Part shown: positions 1 to 8,929 of the stretch, piece by piece
Numbering within the stretch: the first letter of the stretch is position 1
Layout of the letters: each line of letters opens with the position of its first letter
Origin: Nostoc sp. JL34
Lineage (GTDB): Bacteria; Cyanobacteriota; Cyanobacteriia; Cyanobacteriales; Nostocaceae
Length of the DNA stretch: 64,000 nucleotides
Assembly: GCF_017114945.1 (NCBI RefSeq)
Contig: NZ_JABXKQ010000066.1
Span: 35,242 to 99,241 of the forward strand
Direction: 5' to 3'
The notes under the pieces: model-generated
Told to the model about the DNA's origin: nothing
What the model saw: the letters and a program-made list of their open reading frames with translations, nothing else
The model's database searches: none
Program-made: the position numbers and the translations under genes

Positions 1-180
1 ACGCTTTGCTTCTGGCTCCCCAGGATCAAGCGCCCTGCCGTTGAAGGAGGCAAGAGGCAGAAAACAGCAGGCAAAAGGAGCACTTCTAGTTGGGAATTCA
101 ACCCCGGATAATTTGGAACCACTGACAAATCTGTACCCTGTGGGAAGCTGACGCAACAGTGGTAGTCTTAAACCGCAAGC
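1..180 (+). other. Possible 3' remnant of an IS200/IS605-type tnpB gene or its RNA end
   Basis: One forward frame is open from the window edge to a TGA near 151 and ends in a tail reading NSTPDNLEPLTNLYPVGS. My recollection is that such Arg/Lys-rich tails ending in a -NLEPLTxLYPVGS- string occur at the C-terminus of cyanobacterial TnpB-family proteins, where the DNA overlaps the element's right end and guide RNA. No catalytic part is in the window, so this is a suggestion only. The following ~100 bases hold a HIP1-containing palindrome (around 178-196) and no gene. Confidence 0.2.
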
Positions 181-282
181 TCGCTAGCGATCGCTTTACT
201 GAAGCAGAGAGCAGTTTTCCGTAAGCTCGAACTGCTTTTCTGGATAAACTTGTTTAATAAAACACTTTGATAGCCTAAAACG

Positions 283-1152
283 ATGAAAGCATCTGCTAAT
301 TTCGACTTTGAAGACGATAAATTCAATGCACCGCCTTCTCAAGTCATCCCTTGGTGTCAGATGATTAATCCTCGGTATGGCACAGATGGTATGCAATCCC
401 ACGGTTTGGCGATTAAGCTAGATAATGCTAATGCTGTCGGCTTTGTGCCAGATGATAATTGGCAGCAAGTGGAGCATGAATTTAGCTCTGGAGTCGAAAC
501 GGTCTTTATTAGCACTACCCCACACTTGGTTTTAGTGCGTCGGGGGCCATTGTCTGTCAAAGACCGGGAAAGTGGTCTAAAACTGGGTACACTCAAAGAG
601 AATTATGATGCTTTTTTAGCAGACAAACTTAAATTTAAAACCTTTACTCGCTATCTAATTTTTATAGTGGGTGAGAATAAAAAGTTTTTACATGAATCAC
701 CATTACAACTAACTCTTAATGGTGCCGCAGGAGCGAGTTTCAGCAAAACCTACAGTGAAAATCAACAAGGCAAAGTAGTTAGTGGATTCGTTGCTGAACT
801 AGAAAAAGCTTATGCTGTATACCGCAAGCAACCCTTGACACCAAAAGGCCCTTTATTCCATGCTCACGGGATTTTCTGCCCCATAATTGAGTGTGAAGAA
901 AGAGGTATTGAACCAAATACAGTTTTAGTAGCTTCAACTGTGGACTACAAACATCCTACGGTAGGGACTTTAACACAATACTTAATTGCTTCCGATTCTC
1001 TTGAGTCTGCAATGATTTGTAAGACTTTTGAAGAATACAAAGATTTTGGGAAGGAACCTGTAAAATCAGAAACACCTAAATTGGCAATGGCAGGAGTTTC
1101 CAACTCTTACGTTTATGCTGATGAAGATGATTTTGCTTATCCGCCGTATTAG
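283..1152 (+). CDS. DUF5895 family protein
   Basis: A 289-residue soluble protein with no signal peptide or membrane segment. The N-terminal part reads FDFEDDKFNAPPSQVIPWCQ followed by a conserved-looking block INPRYGTDGMQSHGLAI, and the C-terminus ends in an acidic/aromatic tail (YADEDDFAYPPY) of the kind seen in single-stranded-DNA-binding proteins. I recognise it as the cyanobacterial DUF5895 family, whose biochemical role is unknown to me; the acidic tail makes an SSB-like or protein-docking role imaginable but this is inference. The ATG at 283 is the first in the frame. It stands alone: the next gene is convergent. Confidence 0.75.
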   Translation: MKASANFDFEDDKFNAPPSQVIPWCQMINPRYGTDGMQSHGLAIKLDNANAVGFVPDDNWQQVEHEFSSGVETVFISTTPHLVLVRRGPLSVKDRESGLKLGTLKENYDAFLADKLKFKTFTRYLIFIVGENKKFLHESPLQLTLNGAAGASFSKTYSENQQGKVVSGFVAELEKAYAVYRKQPLTPKGPLFHAHGIFCPIIECEERGIEPNTVLVASTVDYKHPTVGTLTQYLIASDSLESAMICKTFEEYKDFGKEPVKSETPKLAMAGVSNSYVYADEDDFAYPPY

Positions 1153-1154
1153 GT

Positions 1155-1186
1155 GGGATTGGGGATTGGGGATTGGGGATTGGGGA
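1155..1186. repeat. (GGGATTG)n heptanucleotide tandem repeat
   Basis: More than four head-to-tail copies of GGGATTG follow the stop of the DUF5895 gene, then a pyrimidine-rich stretch built from CCCCTGC/CTCTTCTGC units up to about 1270. This is the short tandemly repeated repetitive sequence type common in Nostocales genomes; related copies occur near 2880-2965, 19490-19580, 46680-46760 and 48660-48730. Confidence 0.85.
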
Positions 1187-1275
1187 GTAGAGGGGAAAGA
1201 AAGAGGTAATTTTAATTCTCCCCCTTGCTCCCTGCCCCCTGCCCCTCTGCCTCTTCTGCCTCTTCTGCCCAATAA

Positions 1276-2538
1276 CTATTCTTTGAGCAGCAAATAATAT
1301 AGTGAACCATTACCGCCTGTGATGCCAGCGCGATCGCCTGCTAGTTTACCAGACCCCATGAAATAATCCACCCGTCCCGGGCCTTTGATGGCACTTCCGG
1401 TATCCTGATCAAGCACAAAGCGGCTGACGGTACGATTCTCTAGTTTGCCACCACTGGCAGGATAGGGAAATGAGTTGTAAATCAGTGCTAGCGCTCCCGG
1501 TGGCATGAGAGACTTATCTGTAGCAATGGATCGCTCTGCTGTCACTGGCACATGAATACTGCCTCTAGCTCCGGTACCGCCAGTTTCTTGGAAGAAAATA
1601 AATCGTTCCCAGCGCGGCAGATAATTGTTCAACTCCTGCGGCTTTCCTCGGAAGTAACTAATCATCCGTGGCATAGTCAATCCTGACAGTGGCAGTTTGC
1701 CATCTTTCGCTAGTTCTTTGCCGATGCTAGTCCAAGGGTAATCAGTTCCACCTGCATAGCCAACTGATGTTGTTTTGCCATTAGTTAATTTAATTTGGGC
1801 AGAACCTTGGATATGTACCATGTATGCGTCAAAGCGATCGCGAAACCAAAGCAGTTCTAAACCGCGCAACTTGCTCTTATTCCCTTTTAAACCATCCTTC
1901 CCTTCCAAATCAATTCGTTTTGGGTGGGGTTTAGTCCATTGGCTGAAATCAGGTGGTAGCCGATAAAGAGGATACTTGTATACTGAAGTTCTGACCCGGC
2001 TAGCGGTGTAAACAGGTTCGTAGTAAGCAGTGAATTTAACAGTACCCTTGCCATCGTTGCCCACAGACTGGTAGAAGACAAACTCACGGCGGACAGCGGC
2101 TTGTAGTTGCGCTGGTGACTTAGAACTGACAACCAGTTGGCGGAAACGCAGCAAACTCCGACGGACGCGATCGAGAGTGATTTCCTTAACTGGATAATTT
2201 TGATATGCTGCGATCGCCTCACCCTTTGTTAGGTAAAGCAGACTGTTATCAATGGAAGCCAACAACGCATTGCGATCGCCTGTTTTACCTCTTTGACCCC
2301 AAATTTGCTCATCCCAACCCAAGCAACTCTGCCGGAGCGCACAATCGCTTCCTATGGCGATTGGTTTTAGCGGCGGCGTGATTTCAGGAGTGATTGGTAC
2401 TGGCAAAGGCGGGAGATCAGGAGAAGTCGGTACTGGCAACGGCAGTAAGTTAGGAACCTGAGCAACAGCCGACCAGAGAGGGTTTACGAGGGCAATTCCT
2501 AGACTCAAGGAAAGCAAAGCAAGGGTTTTTCTCATCAT
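1276..2538 (-). CDS. mltA: Murein lytic transglycosylase A (MltA/3D domain), secreted
   Basis: A 420-residue precursor with an N-terminal signal peptide (hydrophobic LALLSLSLGIALV, likely cleavage after SAVA) and a Pro-rich linker (about residues 30-60). The rest is an MltA barrel followed by a C-terminal 3D domain. The 3D signature is visible as VLDQDTGSAIKGPGRVDYFMG; the Asp residues of this motif include the catalytic acid in MltA enzymes. The family cleaves the MurNAc-GlcNAc bond of peptidoglycan, leaving a 1,6-anhydro end, so it should act in the periplasm or at septa. There is no lipobox, so it is probably soluble. Its ATG directly abuts the TAA of the upstream 84-residue gene, which suggests one transcript. 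Confidence 0.9.
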   Translation of the reverse strand: MMRKTLALLSLSLGIALVNPLWSAVAQVPNLLPLPVPTSPDLPPLPVPITPEITPPLKPIAIGSDCALRQSCLGWDEQIWGQRGKTGDRNALLASIDNSLLYLTKGEAIAAYQNYPVKEITLDRVRRSLLRFRQLVVSSKSPAQLQAAVRREFVFYQSVGNDGKGTVKFTAYYEPVYTASRVRTSVYKYPLYRLPPDFSQWTKPHPKRIDLEGKDGLKGNKSKLRGLELLWFRDRFDAYMVHIQGSAQIKLTNGKTTSVGYAGGTDYPWTSIGKELAKDGKLPLSGLTMPRMISYFRGKPQELNNYLPRWERFIFFQETGGTGARGSIHVPVTAERSIATDKSLMPPGALALIYNSFPYPASGGKLENRTVSRFVLDQDTGSAIKGPGRVDYFMGSGKLAGDRAGITGGNGSLYYLLLKE

Positions 2539-2793
2539 TTAGTTGAATCTTTCAACACTGGAACTAAAAATGGGTTCTACCCGGATTGCCACGATCCGAG
2601 AAGGGCGTACTACCATATATTCCCCTTGAATATTTTTGATCGGCACGCTAATAAAGTCATTAGAAGCAGATTTTGGCACAAGTTCGCCGCTATACCATTT
2701 CTGAAACTCTTGAATAGTAGGAAAACGTACTTCTTCTCGGTGGCCGCTTTCCAGTAGGATGTATACGGCATATTCATTTGCGGTTCTAGCCAT
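2539..2793 (-). CDS. Small conserved protein upstream of mltA, unknown function
   Basis: An 84-residue protein (MARTANEYAVYILLESGHRE...) without signal peptide or membrane helix; beta-rich, with a segment IQEFQKWYSGELVP and a C-terminal basic strand VVRPSRIVAIRVEP. I do not recognise the family. Its stop codon touches the start codon of the mltA gene (TAA|ATG), so translational coupling is likely. The lack of a secretion signal argues against it being a periplasmic partner of the transglycosylase. Confidence 0.65.
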   Translation of the reverse strand: MARTANEYAVYILLESGHREEVRFPTIQEFQKWYSGELVPKSASNDFISVPIKNIQGEYMVVRPSRIVAIRVEPIFSSSVERFN

Positions 2794-3104
2794 AAAGTTG
2801 AATCATTTAAAAAAACATTCAACCCATTGTTAACCACGTAACCCCCGAATGAAAAGGGTAAGCATACGGGAGGTTAAGAGCAGGGGAGCAGGGGAAGCAG
2901 GGAAAAAAAACTATTGATTATTGCCCAGTCCCTAGTCCCCAGTCCCAAATCCCCAATCTCCAATGACTCTTCACTTTAGACGCCTAATCCTTTAACCAGT
3001 TCCTTAAAAAGTGTAACTTTACATTAGCTCTTGCATAACTCTCCAATCAACCTCTGATAACTCATTGCAATCGTTGAACAACAGTTATTCAGGAAGCGAA
3101 AATT
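2794..3104. other. Intergenic region, repeat-rich
   Basis: Between divergent genes. It holds polypurine and pyrimidine tandem repeats (AGGGGAGCAGGGG and CCCAGTCCC/CCCCAATC units, about 2875-2965). Nothing coding is visible. The start of the 3105 gene has only a weak purine stretch (AGGAAGCG, 3091-3098) upstream. Confidence 0.5.
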
Positions 3105-3425
3105 ATGAAACTTTACTATCGTGGTCTGAGCTATGAATACGATCTAAACAAAGTTAGCAGCAAAAAAACAGAACAGCCATTTCGACCAGTTCCTCAGATT
3201 GGGCCAGCTTATAATCTGATGTACCGTGGTGTTAACTATCATGTTGATCCAAATTCTAAATCGGCTCAAGTTCCTCTACCAGTAGCTTATAAATTGAGCT
3301 TTCGGGGAATCACTTACTTTGTAAATAAAACTCCACTAGGAGAAGTTAGCGCAGTCTCTCAACCAACAACTACTTCAAAAGTTGAGGTACTGCCGATTTC
3401 TGAGGAATTAAAGCTTCAACAATAA
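3105..3425 (+). CDS. DUF4278 domain protein with three YRG repeats
   Basis: A 106-residue protein built from three repeats of the DUF4278 motif: KLYYRGLSYEYD (residues 2-13), NLMYRGVNYHVD (about 38-49) and KLSFRGITYFVN (about 65-76). DUF4278 is a short, mostly cyanobacterial motif without an established function. The last third is low-complexity Ser/Thr-rich. No signal peptide or membrane segment. Start at the ATG preceded by AGGAAGCG. It lies 160 bp upstream of a kinase gene on the same strand but is probably a separate unit. Confidence 0.85.
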   Translation: MKLYYRGLSYEYDLNKVSSKKTEQPFRPVPQIGPAYNLMYRGVNYHVDPNSKSAQVPLPVAYKLSFRGITYFVNKTPLGEVSAVSQPTTTSKVEVLPISEELKLQQ

Positions 3426-3587
3426 TATGGCTGCAAGCCGATTTTGAGTCTACTGAGTCATAAACTTATAGCACAATCCTCAAACCTTGAGATTTTAGCA
3501 TTACCTACCTACTTTCTGTCTCAACAAACCTTGCTAAAGCTGGTAGTTGTGCCAAGATTAATTTGAGGACTTAAGGCTTGTGACACA

Positions 3588-4967
3588 ATGTTAGGACAAT
3601 TATTAGATGGACGTTACCAAGTCCTCCAAGTTTTAGGTGGAGGTGGATTCGGTCAAACCTACATAGCCCAAGATACTCATCGGCCAGGTTTCCCGAAATG
3701 CGTTGTCAAACACCTTAAGCCCGTCACTCGTAGCCCTGAATTTCTCGAAACTGCTAGACGGCTATTTAGCAGTGAGGCAGAAACACTAGAACAACTGGGC
3801 AACCATGACCAAATTCCTCGGCTTTTAGCCTATTTTGAAGACAACCAAGAGTTCTTCTTGGTACAAGAGTTCATTGAAGGGCATACTCTGAAAGCGGAAC
3901 TGTTCCCTAATCAACCTTGGACAGAAGATCGAGTAATTGAACTTCTCCAACAGGTTTTGGGTATTCTGCAATTTATTCACAGCCACAACGTTATCCATCG
4001 AGATATCAAGCCGGACAATATAATCAGGCGGCAACAAGATGGCAAGTTAGTTCTGATTGACTTTGGTGCTGTCAAACAAGTCCAAACTCAACTGCTGACA
4101 ATTCCAGGGCACACGGGGGCTACTATTATTATTGGCACCCCAGGATATATGTCTACAGAACAGGGGCAAGGTAAGCCCCGCCCCAATAGCGATATTTATT
4201 CTTTGGGGATTATTGGTATTCAATCACTAACGGGGCTACATCCTATAAACTTTGAGGAAGACCCAGATACAGGAGAAATTTCTTGGCAGCATCAAGCTAA
4301 CGTCAGTTCTGAGTTGGCATCTGTGCTATCTAAGATGGTGCTACACCACTTTAAACAGCGCTATCAGTCTGCGGGTGAAGTTCTCCAGGTGCTTAAGCAT
4401 CTCGATACTAAAGTTGAAGCGCAATCACTTCAACTACTATCTTTTACACAACCGTCTCAAGCTTCACTTTCTCAACAAAACTCAATTGGGTATCCGCCTG
4501 CTTTTATCCTGTCTGCGGAAAATTACAACCGCTTGGAAACGATTCTTTTAGAATTTGTCGGCCCAGTTGCCTCAAGATTACTACGACAAGTTGCAGCATC
4601 AGCGCTCAATTTTGAAGAATTAATTAGTCAATTGGCCTTTCATCTTCGAGGAAATCAACAAATTGATTTTAAGAAGAAAACAATGTTTCTCTTAGAGAAA
4701 CCTACTCTACTACAAGAATTCACTACTAAGTCGGAAATTAAGTTAAATAATTTACCAAGCCTAGAACCTCAAGTAATCAGTGATAGCTTTGTGCATCAGT
4801 GTGAATGGGAATTAGCTAATTTAATTGGGCCAATAGCTAAGTTTCTAGTCCAAAAAGCTGTTAAATCTTCTGGACAAATTTCTCGTGCAGAATTTGTGAA
4901 AATTTTAGCATCACAAATTCCCGAACCTCAGAAAGCTTTACAATTTCAGCAACGCCTCCTCTCTTGA
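3588..4967 (+). CDS. Serine/threonine protein kinase (Hanks type) with C-terminal helical domain
   Basis: A 459-residue protein. The kinase domain (about 10-275) has the Gly loop LGGGGFGQTYIA (16-27), the ATP-binding Lys K41, the catalytic loop HRDIKPDN (137-144) and DFGAVKQV (158-165), so all key residues are present. The activation segment is followed by GTPGYMSTEQ. The C-terminal ~170 residues have no membrane segment and look helical, with a repeated-looking pattern (FVGPVASRLLRQVA and LIGPIAKFLVQKAV). This tail resembles that seen in several cyanobacterial kinases, where its role is unknown. Substrates cannot be inferred from context. Confidence 0.92.
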   Translation: MLGQLLDGRYQVLQVLGGGGFGQTYIAQDTHRPGFPKCVVKHLKPVTRSPEFLETARRLFSSEAETLEQLGNHDQIPRLLAYFEDNQEFFLVQEFIEGHTLKAELFPNQPWTEDRVIELLQQVLGILQFIHSHNVIHRDIKPDNIIRRQQDGKLVLIDFGAVKQVQTQLLTIPGHTGATIIIGTPGYMSTEQGQGKPRPNSDIYSLGIIGIQSLTGLHPINFEEDPDTGEISWQHQANVSSELASVLSKMVLHHFKQRYQSAGEVLQVLKHLDTKVEAQSLQLLSFTQPSQASLSQQNSIGYPPAFILSAENYNRLETILLEFVGPVASRLLRQVAASALNFEELISQLAFHLRGNQQIDFKKKTMFLLEKPTLLQEFTTKSEIKLNNLPSLEPQVISDSFVHQCEWELANLIGPIAKFLVQKAVKSSGQISRAEFVKILASQIPEPQKALQFQQRLLS

Positions 4968-5012
4968 TTTTTTAACTTACGACTCCTTGATAATCCCAAA
5001 TATAAAATAGTA

Positions 5013-5927
5013 TTAGTTTTGGTTATTCAGCATCTCCATAGCTATTCTTAAGCTAGCTTTCATCCGATTAAATGCTTCTGCTAAACCGCCAATTTCATCA
5101 TTGGAACTTTCTTCAAAATCAGCGCTCATATCACCAATGCTAACTTTTTGGGCTATTTTTTCTATTTTTCTGATCCGCTGAATTACATATTTTTTGATTA
5201 AGAAGTTAATTAAGAAAACTACGATCGCAAAAATAGTAATTAAAAGTCCCATTATCAATATCCAAGTCCGTTTTGCATTGGCAAAAATATCTTCAGAAGG
5301 AACAGAGATTATTTGGGCAGAAACAATCTGATTGAGTTGCCAGCCAAAACCATTTTCCGAACCATAATTTACCAACTGAGTCTTAGGAGCCTGATCTGGT
5401 GTAGAATGACATCGCAGACATTTCTGTTGTGTAATTTTTAGTGGTCGCGCAATGTAAAATACTTCGCTTTCTGACAAGTTACGAAAGCCTGTAATTTCTA
5501 TAGTCTTGGGTTCGTTGCGAAAACGCTCGACAAGTTTAGTTTCAAAATTATCAGCTTTATCCGCTAAATTAGTTGGATTAAGTGTTGCATCTTTATGAAA
5601 AAAGTTTTTAAATTCCGGCTTTTTCCGAAAATTCTCAAAAACCTCTTTAGAGGAAAAAGTTGGTACTACTTCAGGCATGAATGTTGGGTTAGTATCTAGT
5701 CTAGGTTCTAATAGGGGATCTATGCGATTTTGTGTATAATCTCTAACTGCGTTCACCATTTGGATCAAAATCTGCGCTTGAGAAGTTACTTCATTTTGCG
5801 CTCTCCCCTGAAGTACACTGGATAAGGCAATGCCACTTCCTAAAATACTGACTATGAAAACTAATATTAAAAGTAAGTTAAATTTAGCACCTATTTTTAA
5901 GTTTTTTAACGTAATGTTGTTCAACAT
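5013..5927 (-). CDS. DUF3365/Tll0287-like haem-motif sensor with HAMP domain
   Basis: A 304-residue membrane protein: TM1 about 17-37, an extracytoplasmic DUF3365 domain (about 45-215), TM2 about 221-243, then a HAMP domain (244-296) ending a few residues later. A c-type haem attachment motif CLRCH sits at 170-174, as in the Tll0287-like family. Haem-bearing DUF3365 domains are thought to sense redox or gases. There is no kinase, cyclase or methyl-accepting domain after HAMP, so it would need a partner or is a truncated receptor. It is divergent from a PhnD-like substrate-binding gene 178 bp away, a pairing that suggests joint sensing. Confidence 0.85.
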   Translation of the reverse strand: MLNNITLKNLKIGAKFNLLLILVFIVSILGSGIALSSVLQGRAQNEVTSQAQILIQMVNAVRDYTQNRIDPLLEPRLDTNPTFMPEVVPTFSSKEVFENFRKKPEFKNFFHKDATLNPTNLADKADNFETKLVERFRNEPKTIEITGFRNLSESEVFYIARPLKITQQKCLRCHSTPDQAPKTQLVNYGSENGFGWQLNQIVSAQIISVPSEDIFANAKRTWILIMGLLITIFAIVVFLINFLIKKYVIQRIRKIEKIAQKVSIGDMSADFEESSNDEIGGLAEAFNRMKASLRIAMEMLNNQN

Positions 5928-6026
5928 AACCTAAGCAAGGAAGGTGGTATCTGAGTTTGTCTAATATTTATTTATACCTGTTAGAAAGCATCTCAACAAT
6001 ATTTAAATAAATATTAATTGTTTGCT

Positions 6027-6040
6027 GTAATATAACCTAC
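6027..6040 (+). promoter_or_regulatory. Candidate NtcA box (GTA-N8-TAC)
   Basis: GTAATATAACCTAC exactly fits the NtcA consensus GTAN8TAC and lies 65 bp upstream of the ATG at 6106, in the divergent promoter region. A TAN3T-like -10 (TAACTT, 6054-6059) is nearer than the usual ~22 bp, so functional support is weak. Chance matches are expected in AT-rich DNA. Confidence 0.3.
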
Positions 6041-6105
6041 TTAGGTAGCAGTCTAACTTATCTCAATTAGTCCTGAAAGCCAAGTTACTTTCTTAACCAT
6101 AATAA

Positions 6106-6963
6106 GTGATGTTTTTGCGATTTCCCCGTCGTTTATTTCTGTTTAATCTGCTAGGTTTGACATTTGCTGCTTGCCAACCACGAAAAGAGTTTGAGGGCGC
6201 GTTAACTATTGGTGTTATCAACTATGGTGGAGGCGAACAGATAATTAACCAATATGCTAAATTTAATAACTACTTGGGTGAAAAGACAAATGCATATATT
6301 CAGCTAGAGCCTGCTTTTAACGAAAATAGAGCGGTTGAGCGCCTTGAGGCTCGTGCTTGGTCATTGGTATTTGCTCCACCTGGTTTAGCGGCTATTGCGA
6401 TCGCACGCTACCAATATATTCCCCTATTTCCTTTAATAGGGATTAATAATTTGCGTTCAATTTTCGTTGTTCGCAAAGAAAGTCCAATAACCGACTTGAA
6501 ACAGTTACAAGGTCAAATAGTGGCTTTAGGTCAGTTAGGTTCAGCAACAGGATATTATTTTCCTCTTTACAATCTTTATGGTACAACACTAGCTGACATC
6601 CTGTTTGCACCCACACCTAAAGCCGCACTGGAATCGGTCGCACAAGGAAAAGCGATCGCCTGTGCTGTCTCGGAGGCGGAATTGAGTCTCTACGGTTCCC
6701 AGTTGGCCCCAACTGAATTCCGCGTACTATTTAAAGACCCTCACTATGTACCATTAGGTGTGGTTTTGATTGGGCCAAATGTAGAACGTAATCGTCAAGA
6801 GTTTATCCGCAAAGTGATGAGTGATTCGCCTTCAGGTTTAGCTCAAGAAGTGGGGTATGTACCCAATGGACAAGTACCAGATTACAAATACATGATTTCT
6901 GTGGTTGATCGGGTAAGCTCGATTAGTTCCAAACTGCAAACTAAACCTGTTCGTTTATTTTAA
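6106..6963 (+). CDS. PhnD-like phosphate/phosphonate-type substrate-binding lipoprotein
   Basis: A 285-residue periplasmic binding protein with a lipoprotein signal (LFLFNLLGLTFAAC, Cys about residue 22). The fold pattern fits the PhnD/SsuA/transferrin-like family: an initial strand LTIGVINYGGG, a segment IVALGQLGSATGYYFPLYNL typical of the ligand-gripping loop, and IACAVSEAELSLYG. No ABC permease or ATPase genes are adjacent, so it may serve as a ligand sensor for the divergent DUF3365-HAMP protein rather than as a transporter component. The ligand cannot be read from sequence; phosphonate or phosphite is only the family name. Confidence 0.85.
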   Translation: MMFLRFPRRLFLFNLLGLTFAACQPRKEFEGALTIGVINYGGGEQIINQYAKFNNYLGEKTNAYIQLEPAFNENRAVERLEARAWSLVFAPPGLAAIAIARYQYIPLFPLIGINNLRSIFVVRKESPITDLKQLQGQIVALGQLGSATGYYFPLYNLYGTTLADILFAPTPKAALESVAQGKAIACAVSEAELSLYGSQLAPTEFRVLFKDPHYVPLGVVLIGPNVERNRQEFIRKVMSDSPSGLAQEVGYVPNGQVPDYKYMISVVDRVSSISSKLQTKPVRLF

Positions 6964-7333
6964 TCAACTTGAAGTATTACTCTAAGTATTCTAAACATTA
7001 TTCACATCCCCTTACCTGTACTCTCAGAGGTTGTTTGAAAAGTTGTAAAGTATACTCAAAACCCCGCTTCCATTCCTCTCCCCGAAAGGTCAAGAGGCTT
7101 TGAAACCCCCCTTCCCTTGTAGGGAATGGGGGCTGGGGGGTTAGGTTTTCGAGGCTTAGATGTTACCAATAGATCAGGATAGAAAGAAATAATTCCAAAA
7201 AACTCTAAACATAAAAAGCTCTGAATAGCAAGTCTAAAAATAGAGTTTGCAGTTTCAGAGCCTCAATGAGGCGACTCTCACGAATGTTTTAGGAGTGCTA
7301 GAGTTGGATTTTTGGTAAATAATATTATCTTGC
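6964..7333. other. Intergenic region with dispersed palindromic repeat
   Basis: Contains the widespread cyanobacterial repeat whose core is CCCCCCTTCCCTTGTAGGGA followed by GGGGGCTGGGGGG (about 7108-7145), able to form a hairpin. The rest has no coding signal. It separates convergent genes. Confidence 0.55.
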
Positions 7334-8104
7334 TCAAAAAAACAATTTGAATCGTGCTAGCTGATTTTCAATCGTTCCTGTCAGAATTTTATTCAGTTCT
7401 GTGGTGTCTTGGAATTGCAAAATTTGCTGTGTGGGTAAGTCGAAGGAAAATTGCCCTTCAAATTCTGGGCGTTGCATTTGCGCTAGTAAAATCTGTTCAG
7501 ACCGCTTACTTTGGATAGCATAGCCAATCTCAATACAGACACTTGGACTGGGAATTAATTGGGGGGTTTCTTTACCATCAATACTAGCAATGGGCGTGGT
7601 ATCAGCGATAAATAACAAACTCTTACGGATTTTTCGCAGGATCGTGCGGTTAATTCGTAGAGGCGCACCACTGGGACGAGAGGATTCTATTAATGTTAGG
7701 GGAAGGCGCGATCGCAAGTTCAAACTATCCAAACTTTTTCGCAGTTCTTCTTTAAGAACATTTCTCGCTGCGGCATACTCAGTTTGATATGATAAAAAAA
7801 TCGTTGGTTCTAACTGAGCCAACACCGCCTGCTTGGTGAAATAAATTTCATGACTAATTAAGTCAATATTAGAGACGCAATAACCACCACTACCTTCAAT
7901 ATAAAATTCAATATTTTCCCCTTCCAGATAGCGCCCAAACCAAGTTGATTTCTTAACCTCATCACTCTCTTCCAAAAAGTCTGCTCGCAATGCTGATTTC
8001 AGCAGACTTTTTTTGCTTAAGCGAATGTCTGGCGGACGTTTTTCCAGTTCTGGAATCGGCTCATAATCCTGTAGATACCACGCTCTGAGCGCAATAATTG
8101 ACAT
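7334..8104 (-). CDS. TIR-like / nucleoside-deoxyribosyltransferase-like protein, unknown role
   Basis: A 256-residue soluble protein. The C-terminal half has the pattern of a TIR or deoxyribosyltransferase-like Rossmann fold: strand TIFLSYQ (101-107), then RKSLLFIADTTPI (160-172), then PSVCIEIGYAI (187-197), with E192 in the place of the catalytic glutamate of NAD-processing TIR domains. The N-terminal ~95 residues are unrecognised. TIR-type NADases act in many bacterial defence systems, but this gene has no obvious sensor partner beside it and the assignment is by motif shape only. A plain conserved hypothetical is the alternative. The ATG start and the TAA stop are clear. Confidence 0.6.
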   Translation of the reverse strand: MSIIALRAWYLQDYEPIPELEKRPPDIRLSKKSLLKSALRADFLEESDEVKKSTWFGRYLEGENIEFYIEGSGGYCVSNIDLISHEIYFTKQAVLAQLEPTIFLSYQTEYAAARNVLKEELRKSLDSLNLRSRLPLTLIESSRPSGAPLRINRTILRKIRKSLLFIADTTPIASIDGKETPQLIPSPSVCIEIGYAIQSKRSEQILLAQMQRPEFEGQFSFDLPTQQILQFQDTTELNKILTGTIENQLARFKLFF

Positions 8105-8929
8105 AAGGCGCTATTTAAACTGTTTCTCGCTATTCAACTTAGTATAATCTTACACCCAGAGGAGTCACAATTTCAGACTTCTCTTTAAACACAACAACAC
8201 CCAAACCTCTACTCGCTGAACTATCTCCTCTCCTTGTTTATCCGAGTCGGGGATGTACTAACTTTCATCGCTTGTCTAAACAAGTCATGAAAATGAGTTA
8301 CAGCGCCCCCTAATCTTCCATATTTGAGGAAATAGCAGTTTTCGCGTTGGGTGTTGCTGTGTTTTCACGAGACAGATGTAAATTAAACAGCGTCTTTTAC
8401 CTCTTACTACATTCCAACCAAATGCAGCTGTTATATCTGCCAGGGAAGCTTATTTAGTAGCTTCATCTATTAAATTATCACTTCTAGATGGGAGAGATTT
8501 TGTTTGCAACTAAACTTTACCATGCTTGCTGAGGGTAAATTCACTAGAACCCCTTTGATTCATCAATCCTACGGATTTTTGTCTAAATGAGCGCTTGCAC
8601 GATATTTGGACAGTTGTGGGAGTGTCAATTGTGCAAACTTTAGCTAATAATCAGGTTGTGATTGTTGAACAGAGGAGATTCGCGCATTCCCTGTTTCCTG
8701 CCCACGCAAGTAAATTCAGGAATCAAATGGAATTGCTATAGGATGAGATAATGACTCTGTGGAACTGGAATATTGGTCACAGTTCAATAACCAAAAGACC
8801 TGACCGATTTGATAATGCGATGAATCTTGCTTGTGTCACAGATTGAACAGAGGTAATTATTGTGGCACTAAAAGCTCGAATGGCTGTCGTTGTTAGATTT
8901 TAAGTTGATAAGCAATCCATAATCCACTG
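8105..8929. other. Long gap without an intact gene
   Basis: 825 bases between divergent genes with no open frame over about 40 codons on either strand that looks coding. Some stretches (about 8600-8700) read like decayed coding sequence, so a degraded gene is possible, but I cannot name it. No strong hairpin or tandem repeat seen. Confidence 0.4.
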
